Assembly (NCBI GenBank): GCA_020633195.1
Contig: JACKEC010000019.1
Span: 310,001 to 374,000 of the forward strand
From: Sandaracinaceae bacterium
GTDB lineage: Bacteria > Myxococcota_A > Polyangia > Polyangiales > Sandaracinaceae
Length of the DNA stretch: 64,000 nucleotides
Direction of reading: 5' to 3'
Position 1 is the stretch's first letter; every line of letters begins with the position of its first letter. The position numbers and the translations under genes were made by a program. Positions 49,996 through 59,500 of the stretch are shown in pieces. The notes under the pieces were generated by a model. The model worked only from the letters and a program-made list of their open reading frames with translations, was not told the origin of the DNA and searched no databases.

Positions 49996-50001
49996 ATCCT
50001 A
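49996..50001 (-). promoter_or_regulatory. -10-like hexamer TAGGAT, leaderless start
   Basis: Read on the minus strand, TAGGAT ends 6 nt before GTG 49989. No Shine-Dalgarno is present. Confidence 0.45.
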
Positions 50002-50073
50002 GCAGCGTCCGGCAAAGATGACCGCGCGCGCCTCGCCGGCGGGACGCCGCGCCCAACACGCCAGTCGCTCGGT

Positions 50074-50093
50074 CGATAGGCTTCAGCCTATCG
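50074..50093 (-). terminator. Hairpin after the small lipoprotein gene
   Basis: CGATAGGCT (50074-50082), loop TC, AGCCTATCG (50085-50093) is a perfect 9-bp stem between the small lipoprotein stop (50262) and the phosphoesterase start. It is a plausible terminator. The rest of 49990-50261 holds no gene. Confidence 0.55.
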
Positions 50094-50261
50094 CCCTCGG
50101 CCCGGCGCGCTGGACACGACGTCGCGCTCGCCGATCCATCACGCGCATCGTTGCCGGACGCTGCTGACGAACGGCGCGATTCGTCGACCACGGCACACAC
50201 TTCTCACCTGGACGTGTGAGCCTGGGACTTACATCGGGTGGCCGGGACGGCCCGCGAGGAG

Positions 50262-50474
50262 CTAGTTGAACGAGGTCTCGCCGCCCGCGGTGTTCCGGGT
50301 CTGGCAGTCGAGCTCGCCGTTCTCCTGACACGTGCACGTGTGCGTGTAGTCCGGGGGCTCTTGGTAGGTGCTGCCGGTCGCGTGGTGGTGGTTTCCATGA
50401 CCGCAGCCCCCGCCGCAGCCGGCCAGGATTCCGAGGGCCATGAACATGGGGGCGAGCAGGGCGATGATCCGCAT
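50262..50474 (-). CDS. Tiny Cys/His-rich lipoprotein
   Basis: A 70-residue protein. The signal peptide MRIIALLAPMFMALGILAGC has a lipobox. It is followed by GGGCGHGNHHHATG (Gly/Cys/His cluster) and a short end with three Cys (YTHTCTCQENGELDCQTR). The Cys and His could bind a metal such as copper or zinc. TAAGCT with TTGCCA 15 bp upstream gives a fair promoter. No homologue is known to me. Confidence 0.65.
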   Translation of the reverse strand: MRIIALLAPMFMALGILAGCGGGCGHGNHHHATGSTYQEPPDYTHTCTCQENGELDCQTRNTAGGETSFN

Positions 50475-50481
50475 GGGCCGG

Positions 50482-50508
50482 AGCTTACCCGATCTGCGCG
50501 TTTGGCAA
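50482..50508 (-). promoter_or_regulatory. Promoter of the tiny lipoprotein gene
   Basis: On the minus strand TTGCCA (50503-50508), a 15-bp spacer and TAAGCT (50482-50487) precede ATG 50474 by 7 nt, so the transcript would be leaderless. Confidence 0.5.
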
Positions 50509-50529
50509 ACCCGGAACGCGGTTTCGCGA

Positions 50530-51555
50530 TCAAGCGTCCCGACCGAGGACCTTGCGCAGCTTCGCGAGGCCTCGTCCGGCGAGCCGCTTGGCCCGCTCTC
50601 GCCGGCCCACCCGGTCGTCGATCCGGAGCGCCTCGAAGGCGCCGCGGATGGCCGCCCGCTCCGCCGCGTCGAGCTCCACGGTGGCCGCGCCGAGGTTGGC
50701 GGTGGCGTGCTCGAGGGTGCGGGCCCCTGCGATCACGGAGGTCACGTCGCGCTCCGCGATCAGCCAGGCCAGCGCGATCTGCCCCAGCGTGGCGCCCCGG
50801 CGACGGGCCGCGGGGCGCAGGCTCGCCTCCATCGCCGCGTGGATCGCGCGCAGGTTCTTCTCGCGGTACTTCGGGTCGCCCGAGCGCCAGTCGCTCGGGT
50901 CGAGGCGACGCCCGCCCATCAGCGCGCCGGTCAGCACGCCCTGCGCGAGCGGAGAGAAGGCGAGGAACGCGCAGCCGAGCTCGCGGCACACGGGCAGCTC
51001 TTCGGCCTCGGCCTCGCGGTAGACGAGGTTGTAGCGGTCCTGCGCGCTGAAGAGGCGCACGTCACCGAGCGCGCGGGCGGCCTCGCGCATCTGCGCCGGG
51101 GTGTGGTTCGAGACCCCGATCGCCCCCACCTTGCCGGCCGCGCGCGCGTCGAGCAGCGCCGACATCGTCTCCGCGATGGGCACGTGCACGTCCGGGTGGT
51201 GGACCTGCACCAGATCGATCTTGTCCCGGCCGAGGCGCTCGAGGCTCTGATCGATCTCGCGCAGCACCGACTCGGGCCGCGAGTCCTTGCGGACCTGGTG
51301 CGTCGGGGTCTCGAAGAGCACGTCGCCGTGGGTGTCGCCCCACGTCAGCCCGACCTTGGTCAAGACGAGGACGTCGTCGCGGCCCTTCAGCGCGCGGCCG
51401 AGGTTGCGCTCGGACGCGCCGAACCCGTAGAGCGGCGCCGTGTCGAAGGCTCGGAAGCCGGCGTCGGCCGCGCCGCGCATCAGCGCGACGCGCGCCTCGT
51501 CGTCGCCCGCGCCGTGATGCGCCATCGCGCCGAAGATGAGGGAAGGGAGCTCCAC
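50530..51555 (-). CDS. Aldo/keto reductase
   Basis: The 341-residue enzyme starts at GTG 51555. It shows the AKR tetrad: FDTAPLYGFGASE (Asp and Tyr), VLVLTKVGL (Lys) and DLVQVHHPDVHVP (His). It continues with GAIGVSNHTPAQMREAAR and FLAFSPLAQGVLTGALM, and a C-terminal NADP-binding end (SVIAGARTLEHATANLGA). It uses NAD(P)H to reduce carbonyls; substrate unknown. It resembles the D-threo-aldose 1-dehydrogenase-like/L-fucose dehydrogenase branch. Confidence 0.9.
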   Translation of the reverse strand: MELPSLIFGAMAHHGAGDDEARVALMRGAADAGFRAFDTAPLYGFGASERNLGRALKGRDDVLVLTKVGLTWGDTHGDVLFETPTHQVRKDSRPESVLREIDQSLERLGRDKIDLVQVHHPDVHVPIAETMSALLDARAAGKVGAIGVSNHTPAQMREAARALGDVRLFSAQDRYNLVYREAEAEELPVCRELGCAFLAFSPLAQGVLTGALMGGRRLDPSDWRSGDPKYREKNLRAIHAAMEASLRPAARRRGATLGQIALAWLIAERDVTSVIAGARTLEHATANLGAATVELDAAERAAIRGAFEALRIDDRVGRRERAKRLAGRGLAKLRKVLGRDA

Positions 51556-51580
51556 CCTCGCCGTGTAGCAGACTCCACGC

Positions 51581-53320
51581 TCAGCGATAGGGGCCCTCGT
51601 CGACCCCCACGCGGAGCGCGTGCGCGATCGAGCGCGTCGCCTCGATCGACGCGCTCGCGGTGGCCGGATCGCGGAGCACCTCGGGCAGGTCGAGGCGGAG
51701 CCCCATCGGGTCGAGCGTGAGCTCACCCGCCGCGCGCAGCGCCGCGACGCGGGTGGCGACCTCGCCGGTCGGCGACGCGCTCGCGAGCGGCGGGTGGAAG
51801 CAGACCTCGATCCGCGCGCCGACCGCGTGTCCGCGCTCGTCGAAGCGCGTCGTCACGCTGACCGGGTCGTCGCCCGGGAGGTCGAGCGCCATTGCGCCCA
51901 CGATGAGCGCGGCGTCGCTCCGCGCGGCGAAGCCTCGCCACGCGTCGAGGCTCGCCGCGAGCTCCGCGGGCGGGGGCGTGCTCGCGCGGGCCTCGCTCGC
52001 CGCCTCGATCAGGATCCGCAGCGTCCGCAGGACGGGGACGAGGTCGGTGAGCTCGAACGAGCCGATGGCGTGCCACGCGCGCAGGCCGTCGTCGTCGGCG
52101 TGCACGTCCTCGAGCTCGGCGATCGCGGCTCGGAGCGAGGGGGTGAACACGGCGTCGAGCTGCGCGCGCTCTCGGCCCTCGAGGCGGTAGTGCGCAGCGA
52201 ACGGGTCGTCTTCGAAGGGGCGCCGGAGCCGGCGCGGGGCCAGCTCGAGGCCGAGGCCCCAGCGCGACGTCCAGCGCAGCGACAGCGCCAACCCGCGCTC
52301 CTCGGTCGTGGGTCGGATCTCGACGTCCGCCTCGCCGATGCGCCCTGCGAGGCCGAGCTGCTCGGGCAGCGGCTCGAGCGCGAGCCCGACCGCGTCCGCC
52401 GCGGCGCGCCACACCTCGCGCCACCGCGCGTCGCCGACCGGCACGTCTCCGCCCGCCGCGTGCTCGCCGCCGAGCCACCGCAGCTCGACCGGGAGCGAGA
52501 GCTCCTGCTCGGCGTCCGACGTCCGGAGCGCGATGCTCACCGCGTAGCGGATCCACACCGAGAGCTGGCCGCCGAGCGAGGGCGACGCGATCGGAGGCAC
52601 CACGAGCTCGATCGGGATCGAGGCCCCCTCCGCGACGTCGGCCGGCGGCACCCAGCGGCGCTCGGTGTACGCGTCGTGACGCCTCGTCCGCTTGTACGGA
52701 TCGAGCCGATGAGGCCCCGCGATCTCTTCCTTGTGGAGCGCGTACGTCAGCTCCTCCACGGCCGCGCCCCGCAGATCCGAGATGGCCATCCGACCGCGGA
52801 TCACGTCCCCGGGCGAGTAGACGCCGTCCTCGAGGGTGGCCTCGATGTAGGGCGCCCGCGCGGTGCGGACGGTGGCGAGCACGGTCGGCTCGGGCGGCGG
52901 GCGCTCGCGACGCGGCGGCGGGATCCACAGCCGGAGCGCGCCCTTCGCGTCGGGCCACCACGGGATGTCGACGAGGCAGCGCGCCGTCCACTCGAAGTAC
53001 GAGTGCGTCGCGACGTAGCTCGGCATCGCGTCGGTCGGCAGCACGAACGAGGCCTCGAGCTCGTGCGGTCCCGCGGTGAGCGTCCCGGCCTCGTGCACGG
53101 TCGCCTCGAGCTGGAGCTCGGGCTTCTTCTCTCGGGCCTGCAGCGCGCCGCAGTGCGCGCAGCGGATCCACTGCGCGCCCTCGACCCGGAGCAGGATGCG
53201 CTTCACGTCGGTCCCGCGGGTCAGCGTGCAGCGCGCGGTGACGCGCAGGGTGCCTCCGAGCGTGACCGGCTCGGGCGGGACGGTGATCTCGATCCGCGGG
53301 CGCTCCGGCATGGGCGCCAT
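51581..53320 (-). CDS. Arrestin-like domain protein
   Basis: The 579-residue soluble protein starts at ATG 53320 (or ATG 53311). The N-terminal roughly 330 residues are tandem beta-sandwiches like arrestin/SpoOM-type proteins: EITVPPEPVTLGGTLRVTAR, HELEASFVLPTDAMPSYVAT and GVYSPGDVIRGRMAISDLRG. Residues about 50-58 hold a CAHCGALQ CxxC. The C-terminal 230 residues are a mixed helical/beta domain that I do not recognise. Bacterial members are rare and often of unknown role; they may act as scaffolds. The next gene upstream is a glutathione transferase on the same strand. Confidence 0.7.
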   Translation of the reverse strand: MAPMPERPRIEITVPPEPVTLGGTLRVTARCTLTRGTDVKRILLRVEGAQWIRCAHCGALQAREKKPELQLEATVHEAGTLTAGPHELEASFVLPTDAMPSYVATHSYFEWTARCLVDIPWWPDAKGALRLWIPPPRRERPPPEPTVLATVRTARAPYIEATLEDGVYSPGDVIRGRMAISDLRGAAVEELTYALHKEEIAGPHRLDPYKRTRRHDAYTERRWVPPADVAEGASIPIELVVPPIASPSLGGQLSVWIRYAVSIALRTSDAEQELSLPVELRWLGGEHAAGGDVPVGDARWREVWRAAADAVGLALEPLPEQLGLAGRIGEADVEIRPTTEERGLALSLRWTSRWGLGLELAPRRLRRPFEDDPFAAHYRLEGRERAQLDAVFTPSLRAAIAELEDVHADDDGLRAWHAIGSFELTDLVPVLRTLRILIEAASEARASTPPPAELAASLDAWRGFAARSDAALIVGAMALDLPGDDPVSVTTRFDERGHAVGARIEVCFHPPLASASPTGEVATRVAALRAAGELTLDPMGLRLDLPEVLRDPATASASIEATRSIAHALRVGVDEGPYR

Positions 53321-53331
53321 CGTAGATCCGA

Positions 53332-53928
53332 TCAGCCGGGGCGGGTCGAGGCGACGCTCGGGCGCTCGGCGTGCGCGGCGAGGAAGGCGACGAGCCCCGG
53401 GTGCGTTTCGACGGGGTAGGCGTGCCGGAACTGCATCCACTCGAGCGACGTGAGCAGCGCGATCTCGGTGACCCCGAGGGTCGGCTGCTCCGTGACGTAC
53501 GCGCCGCGCAGCGCGCCCTCGATCCAGCGGAGCGACGCGGCGGCGCGATCGCGTTGCTTGGCGAGGTACGACGCCTCATCCGGCGAGACGCCGTCCTTGG
53601 CCAGGTAGAAGACGTTGATCAGCGCGTCGAGCGCCCCGTCCACGACGTGGTGGAAGTTCGACTCGGCCCAGCGCTGGTCGGCCGCGACCGGCCGGAGCGC
53701 GCCGCGCCCCCGGCGCTCGAGGAGGGCGTCCACGATCGAGTGCGAGTCGAACAGCACGACGCCGTCGAGCTCCGCGGTCGGGACCTTCCAGATCGGCGAC
53801 GCGGCTCGCAAGGCGGCTTGTCCTGCTTCGGTGAACGTGTCGACGAGCTCCACGTCCTCGCCGACCTCCTGTGCGACCACGCGGACCCGGCGGACGTAGG
53901 GGGACGTGACCGTGCCGTAGAGCTTCAT
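53332..53928 (-). CDS. Glutathione S-transferase-like protein
   Basis: The 198-residue protein has a thioredoxin-fold N-terminal half (MKLYGTVTSPYVRRVRVVAQ, SPIWKVPTAELDGVVLFDSH with the cis-Pro and Asp-Ser motif) and an all-helical C-terminal half. Ser/Tyr catalysis is likely (TSPYVRR). Substrate unknown. A TACCGT hexamer ending 6 nt before ATG 53928 supports a leaderless start. It is divergent from the CPA2-EIIA transporter gene. Confidence 0.85.
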   Translation of the reverse strand: MKLYGTVTSPYVRRVRVVAQEVGEDVELVDTFTEAGQAALRAASPIWKVPTAELDGVVLFDSHSIVDALLERRGRGALRPVAADQRWAESNFHHVVDGALDALINVFYLAKDGVSPDEASYLAKQRDRAAASLRWIEGALRGAYVTEQPTLGVTEIALLTSLEWMQFRHAYPVETHPGLVAFLAAHAERPSVASTRPG

Positions 53929-53934
53929 GGCCCG

Positions 53935-53940
53935 ACGGTA
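53935..53940 (-). promoter_or_regulatory. -10-like hexamer TACCGT, leaderless start
   Basis: On the minus strand TACCGT ends 6 nt before ATG 53928 of the glutathione transferase gene. A -35 is not evident. Confidence 0.4.
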
Positions 53941-53993
53941 CTCGACTCTCGCTGTATCGGGGCGGGCATGCTTAGCTCGCGCGGAATCGCTCG

Positions 53994-55682
53994 ATGCTGG
54001 ACTCCGGCCACTCCATCCTCACCCTCGCGCTGATCCTCGTCGCCGGCCTCGTCGCGGGCTGGCTGGCGCGCAAGATCACCCTGCCGGGGATGACGGGGCA
54101 GATCGTCATCGGCGCCCTCCTCGGTCCGAGCCTCCTCGGCCTCGTGACCGCAGGGGCGCTCCACGAGCTGCGCCCGATGACCCACTTCGCGCTCGGGCTC
54201 ATCGCGGTCGCCGTCGGCAACCACCTGAACTTCCGGCTCCTGCGGGCCAAGGCGGGCCGCCTCGCGCTGCTGCTGCTCTTCGAGGTCACCCTCACCCCGC
54301 TGCTCGTGTTCGGCGGGATGTGGCTGGGCGGCGTCAGCGACTGGGGCCTCGGCGCGATGTTCGCGGCGATGGCGATCGCCACCGCGCCCGCCACCGTGGT
54401 CGCGATCATCGCCGAGTCGAAGGCGCGCGGCGCGTTCGTCCGGACCCTGATCGCGGGCGTCGCGCTCAACAACATGGCTTGCATCCTGCTGTTCGAGATC
54501 GCCCGGAGCGCGGCGACGGTCAGCCGCGTCGGCGCCGGCTCGACCGTCGACCTGATCCTCGGCCCGGCGATCCAGCTGCTCGAGCCGCTGCTCATCGGCG
54601 TGGCGGTCGGCGCGGTGGTGGTGGTCACCACGCGGCGCGTCGTCCGGTCGGATCTGCTCGCGAGCGCCTCGGTCGTCGCGATCCTCTTCACCGCCGGGGT
54701 CTCGGATCTGGTCGGCGTCTCGCCGCTGCTCTCGTGCCTCTTCCTCGGCGTCGCGCTCGCGAACTTCACGCCCGACCGCGACGAGATCGGCCACCGGGTC
54801 TTCCAGGACTTCGAGTCGGCCATCTTCGCCGTCTTCTTCACCCTCGCGGGCATGGAGCTCGACTTCGCGTTCCTCGTCCCCGCGGGTGGGCTCGCGCTGC
54901 TCTTCGTGCTCGCCCGGGCGGCGGGCAAGGTGGGCGCCGCGCGCCTCGCGATGGGCCTCGCGAAGGCGCCCACGAGCACCCAGCGCTACCTCGGGATCGC
55001 GCTGATCCCGCAGGCCGGCGTCGCGATCGGGCTCGTGTTCGTCGTGCAGGACGATCCGCACCTCGCGGACGTCAGCGACCTGTTCCTCGCGGTCGGGATC
55101 ACGGCCGTCGCGATCAACGAGATCGTCGGCCCGATCACCACGCGCCTCGCGGTGAAGCGCAGCGGCGAGGCGGGCCTCACCGCGCCCGGGACGATGGACT
55201 TCCTGCGTCCCGACCACATCGTGACCGACCTCGCCTCGGGCACCCTCGCGGAGGCCGTCGGAGAGCTCGCCGAGCGGCTCGTCTCCATGCACGACATCGG
55301 CGTCGACGCCGCGACCCTGCGCGACGAGGCCCTCTCCGAGCTCGTCGGCGCCCCCTTCGCGGGCCACGGCCTCGCGATCCCGCACGCCGCGATCAGCCAA
55401 GGCACCGACATCGTCGGCGTCATGGGGATCAGCGCCGCGGGCCTCGAGGACCACACGAACGACGGCCAGCCGGTGCACTGCGTCGTCCTGCTCGCCACCC
55501 CGTCCGGCCTCGGCGATCGCCACCTCGAGGTCGTCGCGGCCCTCGTCCGCGCGGTCGGCTCGGACCGGAGCCTCGAGCACGCGCTCTACCACGCGAAGAG
55601 CCCGCAGGAGGCGTTCCAGGTCCTGCACGCCACCGACGCCGCCGACCTCAACGAGATCCTCGAGAACCTGAACGCGTCCTAG
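53994..55682 (+). CDS. CPA2-type cation/H+ antiporter fused to a PTS EIIA domain
   Basis: The 562-residue protein has a 12-13 helix Kef/NhaS-like CPA2 transporter domain (about 1-395), including MTGQIVIGALLGPSLLGLVT, MAIATAPATVVAIIAESKAR and VFFTLAGMELDFAFLV. After it comes a cytoplasmic PTS EIIA type-2 (nitrogen/fructose) domain (about 405-555) with the phospho-acceptor His464 in GLAIPHAAIS. The fusion suggests that phosphotransfer or PTS state controls ion exchange; phosphorylation at that His by HPr or NPr is expected from the family. No TrkA-N domain is present, unlike many Kef proteins. Ion specificity unknown. Confidence 0.88.
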   Translation: MLDSGHSILTLALILVAGLVAGWLARKITLPGMTGQIVIGALLGPSLLGLVTAGALHELRPMTHFALGLIAVAVGNHLNFRLLRAKAGRLALLLLFEVTLTPLLVFGGMWLGGVSDWGLGAMFAAMAIATAPATVVAIIAESKARGAFVRTLIAGVALNNMACILLFEIARSAATVSRVGAGSTVDLILGPAIQLLEPLLIGVAVGAVVVVTTRRVVRSDLLASASVVAILFTAGVSDLVGVSPLLSCLFLGVALANFTPDRDEIGHRVFQDFESAIFAVFFTLAGMELDFAFLVPAGGLALLFVLARAAGKVGAARLAMGLAKAPTSTQRYLGIALIPQAGVAIGLVFVVQDDPHLADVSDLFLAVGITAVAINEIVGPITTRLAVKRSGEAGLTAPGTMDFLRPDHIVTDLASGTLAEAVGELAERLVSMHDIGVDAATLRDEALSELVGAPFAGHGLAIPHAAISQGTDIVGVMGISAAGLEDHTNDGQPVHCVVLLATPSGLGDRHLEVVAALVRAVGSDRSLEHALYHAKSPQEAFQVLHATDAADLNEILENLNAS

Positions 55683-55778
55683 GGAACCCGTGGGAAGAGC
55701 TCGACTCCGTAACCAGCCTGGAACCCACAATCGTCACCGACCCAGGCAACCTCGGGAGCGCCCGCTCGATGAGTAGGC

Positions 55779-56528
55779 ATGGGCCCCGGGCTGGTGTTCT
55801 TTCCACTCCTCTTCGTCGACGACGATCCCCTGATGGCGCGAGCGGTACACCGCCTGCTCCAAGGGGGAACGTGCGACCTCCGCACGGCGGCTTCGGTCCC
55901 CGACGCGATGACTCTGATCGACTCCGAGCCGGCATGGTGCGGTGTCATCACCGACTACCACCTGCCGGGCGGAAACGGGCTCGAGGTCGTCGGCGAGTTG
56001 CGCGCGCGTCAGCCCGATGTGCCCGCGTTGGTCGTCACCGGCGACGGCGACCCTGCCGTCACGAACGCGTGTGTTCGGGCCGACGTCCACTGTGTCCGCA
56101 AGCCCTTCATCGTCGACGATCTGGAGCGTTTCCTGAGCGCGGTCGACGACTATGACCGCGGTCCACAGGGGCCGCGCTTCCATCGCCTTCAGCGCGAGGT
56201 CGGCACGACGCCGCGCGAGACCGAGATCCTGCGCAAGCTGCTCGTGGACTCGTTCACGCAGCGTCAGACCGCCGAGGCGCTCGGCGTCAGTCCCGCTTCG
56301 TCCGGGTCCGCGTACTGGAGAGCCTCGCCGGGGTCGCTGGCGCGGGTCGAATCCAATCGGCGACGATCTGGACGCGTGATCGCGATGGCGGCGCCATCTC
56401 CCTCTACGAAGCCGGCGTGCCCGTGGCGGCCAGCGCCGGATCGCATCCCGAGTACGGCACGGACTTCAGCACCACGACACTCTGGGACACGTTTGGATCC
56501 GGCGCGCCCATCGCGGGGCAGACGCTGA
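55779..56528 (+). pseudogene. Response regulator truncated in its HTH by a junction
   Basis: From ATG 55779 the frame encodes a receiver with LLFVDDDPLMARAVHRLLQG, phospho-acceptor Asp59 in VITDYHLPGGNGL and VRKPF (switch Lys). A linker and the beginning of an HTH (TTPRETEILRKLLVDSF, RQTAEALGVSP) follow. At about 56291 the homologous part stops in the middle of the HTH. The frame then runs on into Ser/Arg/Pro-rich out-of-frame sequence to a stop at 56528. The following coding sequence is in another frame and belongs to the RHS protein, so this gene looks cut. GTG 55794 is an alternative start. Confidence 0.75.
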
Positions 56529-59500
56529 CAGTCGACCTCCCCGGCACCGCCTACCACGTCGTGGACCGCGTGCGTCTGTGGGGCGGCAACGGGCCGTGGC
56601 AGGTCCGCAACTTCGAGGTGCTGGCCTCGGCCACGACCGACGACCCCGCGGCGTTCAGCGTCGTCGCCACGGCCGAGCTGCCGCGGCCCGATCCCGCGCG
56701 CAACTTCTGGTTCTTCTTCCCGCCGACACGCGCTCGGTACGTCCGACTGCGCACCATCGACAACTACGGCGGCGCAGGCGCCACGCAGTTGGGCGGGTTC
56801 ACGGTCTTCACGGCTCACGAGGGTGGGCTCACGGTCCCGTTCGAGGATCGATCCGCCCAGGGGGGCGAGCCGATCGTGGCGTGGCGCTGGGACTTCGGCG
56901 ACGGCACCGTCTCCCACGAGCGGCACCCGACCCACACGTTCCCCGCGCCAGGCACGTACGTCGTGAGCCTCCGGGTCATCGACGCGTACGGTCTCAACAG
57001 CACGGACGAGTACGTCTACTCGGCGTACGGGCCTCCGGTCGCCGACTTCACCGCCGATCCGATCCCGTCGAGCCAAGGCCAGTCGGTCAGCGTTCGGGAT
57101 ACCTCGTACGCGATGGGCGCGCCTCTCGTCGAGGTCGGCTTCACGCCAAACGGCGACGCTCTCGGCACCACCGTGACGGGCGTTCGGGTTCCTCGCTCGC
57201 CTGGGGGCGTGGTCGCATGGACGCCCAACTACGGCGGAACCCTCGCCGTGACCGTCGATGCGATCGACGCCACCCTGCTGCGCGACGAGATCACTCGCGA
57301 GCTGACGATCGACAACATCCCGCCGACGATCGACTTCGGCGAGGACCAGACGGTGGTGTGGGGCCAGCCTTGGCGGCCGGTGTACCCGGCCACCCTCCAC
57401 GACGCGACCCCCCTCGACTCGCCGACGTGCAGCTACGACTTCGACGACGGTCCCATCGTTCCTGGACCGACTCCCTGCCTCGTCGCCTCCTTCTACGTCG
57501 AGCACTCGTGGGCGGTCCCGGGCACCTACGTCGTCCGCGCGATCGCGACCGATCACGTCGGCGCCGAGGGCGAAGACCTGTTCACCGTCGAGGTGACCCC
57601 GCGTGACGCGGCCATCGCCCTGTCCCCGGTCCCCGGCGCAGCCGCGGGGGGCCTCCAGGACGTCACGGCGCAGATCATCGACGCCTATGACGCCGCTACC
57701 CCGATCGCGGGCCGCACGATCGAGCTCCGGCTCGGAGCCCAGGTCGCCACCGCGGTCACCGACGCCAGCGGTCGCGCAACCGTTCCGCTCAACTTCACCG
57801 CAGGCGTGCCGGCTCAGGTCACCGCGACGTTCGCGGGCGACGCCTACTACTACCCAGCTCGCGGTGAGGCGAGCTTCCCCGAGAGCCTTCGCCCGAGCTA
57901 CCCCGGGAACTGCGGCACCGACTACTGGATCGCCATCCCCAACCCTTGCGGCGACAGCGGGGAGTGTCCCTCTGGCGGAGGCGACCCCGCCTTCCGCTAC
58001 AGCCTCTTTTTCAGCGCCGAGGCATCGACCGCGGTCCGCGTCGACATGCCCGGGCACGGCCAGACCGCCTACGCCTATGTCGACAGCACGGGTGTCGGCA
58101 CGTTCGACCTGCCCCTCGACGTCCCCGCCCGCGGCGCCGTCCGCGCGACCAGCACCATCCTCGACGACGCGATCCACATCACCAGCGAGCGCATCGTCTG
58201 CGTCCACGAGCTCTCGTACGTACGCCAGGGTACGGACGGCTTCCTCGCCCTGCCGACCAACTCGCTCGGGACCGACTACGTCGTCGGCACCGCCGCTGGT
58301 TTCGTCTGGCCCGGCTTCACGCGCTACGTCAGCCAGTTCGTCGTCGTCGGCACGCAAGACGCCACGGACGTCACGATCACCCCAGCCTTCAATCTCCAGG
58401 CTGGCCCGGATGTGGGACCGGCGATCCAACCCGCGGGTGTCCCCTTCACGATCCGACTCGACGAGGGGCAGGTCGTCCAGCTGCGCGCCGCCGGCAACAC
58501 CCCGCCCGGGCCCGGTGATACGAACTACGACCTGACCGGCACGACCGTCACCAGCACGGCCCCCGTCGCCGTGATCGGCGGCCACATGTGCGCGTACGTG
58601 CCGGTTGGTTTTCAAGCCTGCAATACGCTGGTCGAGCAGTACCCCGCCACCGACACTCTGGGCACCGAGTACCTCGTCACGCCGTTTGCGCTGCGCGGCA
58701 CGGGCTACGTCGTTCGCGTCGCCGCCAGCCAGAACGGGACCGAGGTGCGCCTCGACGGGACCCTGCTCGCCACGCTCGCCCGCGGCGAGCTCCACGACAT
58801 CGACGTCGCCACCCAGACGGCCCACGTCGTGACGACGAGTCAGCCCGCGCTCGTCTACCAGCTCGCCAAGGGAATCACGACGGAGACGACCTCGACCGTG
58901 ACGGGCGACCCGGTAATGACCCTGGTCGTCCCCACCGAGCAGTTCGACAACGGCGCCACCGTCAGCACCGTCCCGGATCGCACCTACACGTTCTTCGACG
59001 GCGTTCGGGAGCAGGAGGAGGTCTGGGCCTACGAGCACTTCTTCAACATCGTCGTCCCGACCACGGACGCTGGCGGCGTCCGCGTCGACGGCGCGCCCGT
59101 CGCCGCGCCCTTCACCCCGATCGGCGCGAGCTCGTGGTCGTACGCGCAGGTGCCGGTGGTCGACGGCGCGCACCGGGTCACCCACGTCTCCCCGGCCGTG
59201 CCCGTCGGCGTCTCGGTCTACGGCTGGGCCGAGGCCGACGGCTACGCATACCCGGCGCGCCTGCGGCTGACCGACCTCGCGGGCGGCTGCACGCCCACCC
59301 CGACGACGCCCGGCGACGGCCTCGACAACGACTGCGATGGTCGCTGGGACGAGGAGGAGGCCGACGGCCTCGACAACGACGGCGACGGCCTCGCCGACGA
59401 GGACCTGTTCTTCGAGACCGGCCCCGCCGTCAACCTCGCCCCCTTCGCGTACGATCGCGTCGACTCGCTGCTCGAGGAGGGCACCAAGGTGCTCGTCATG

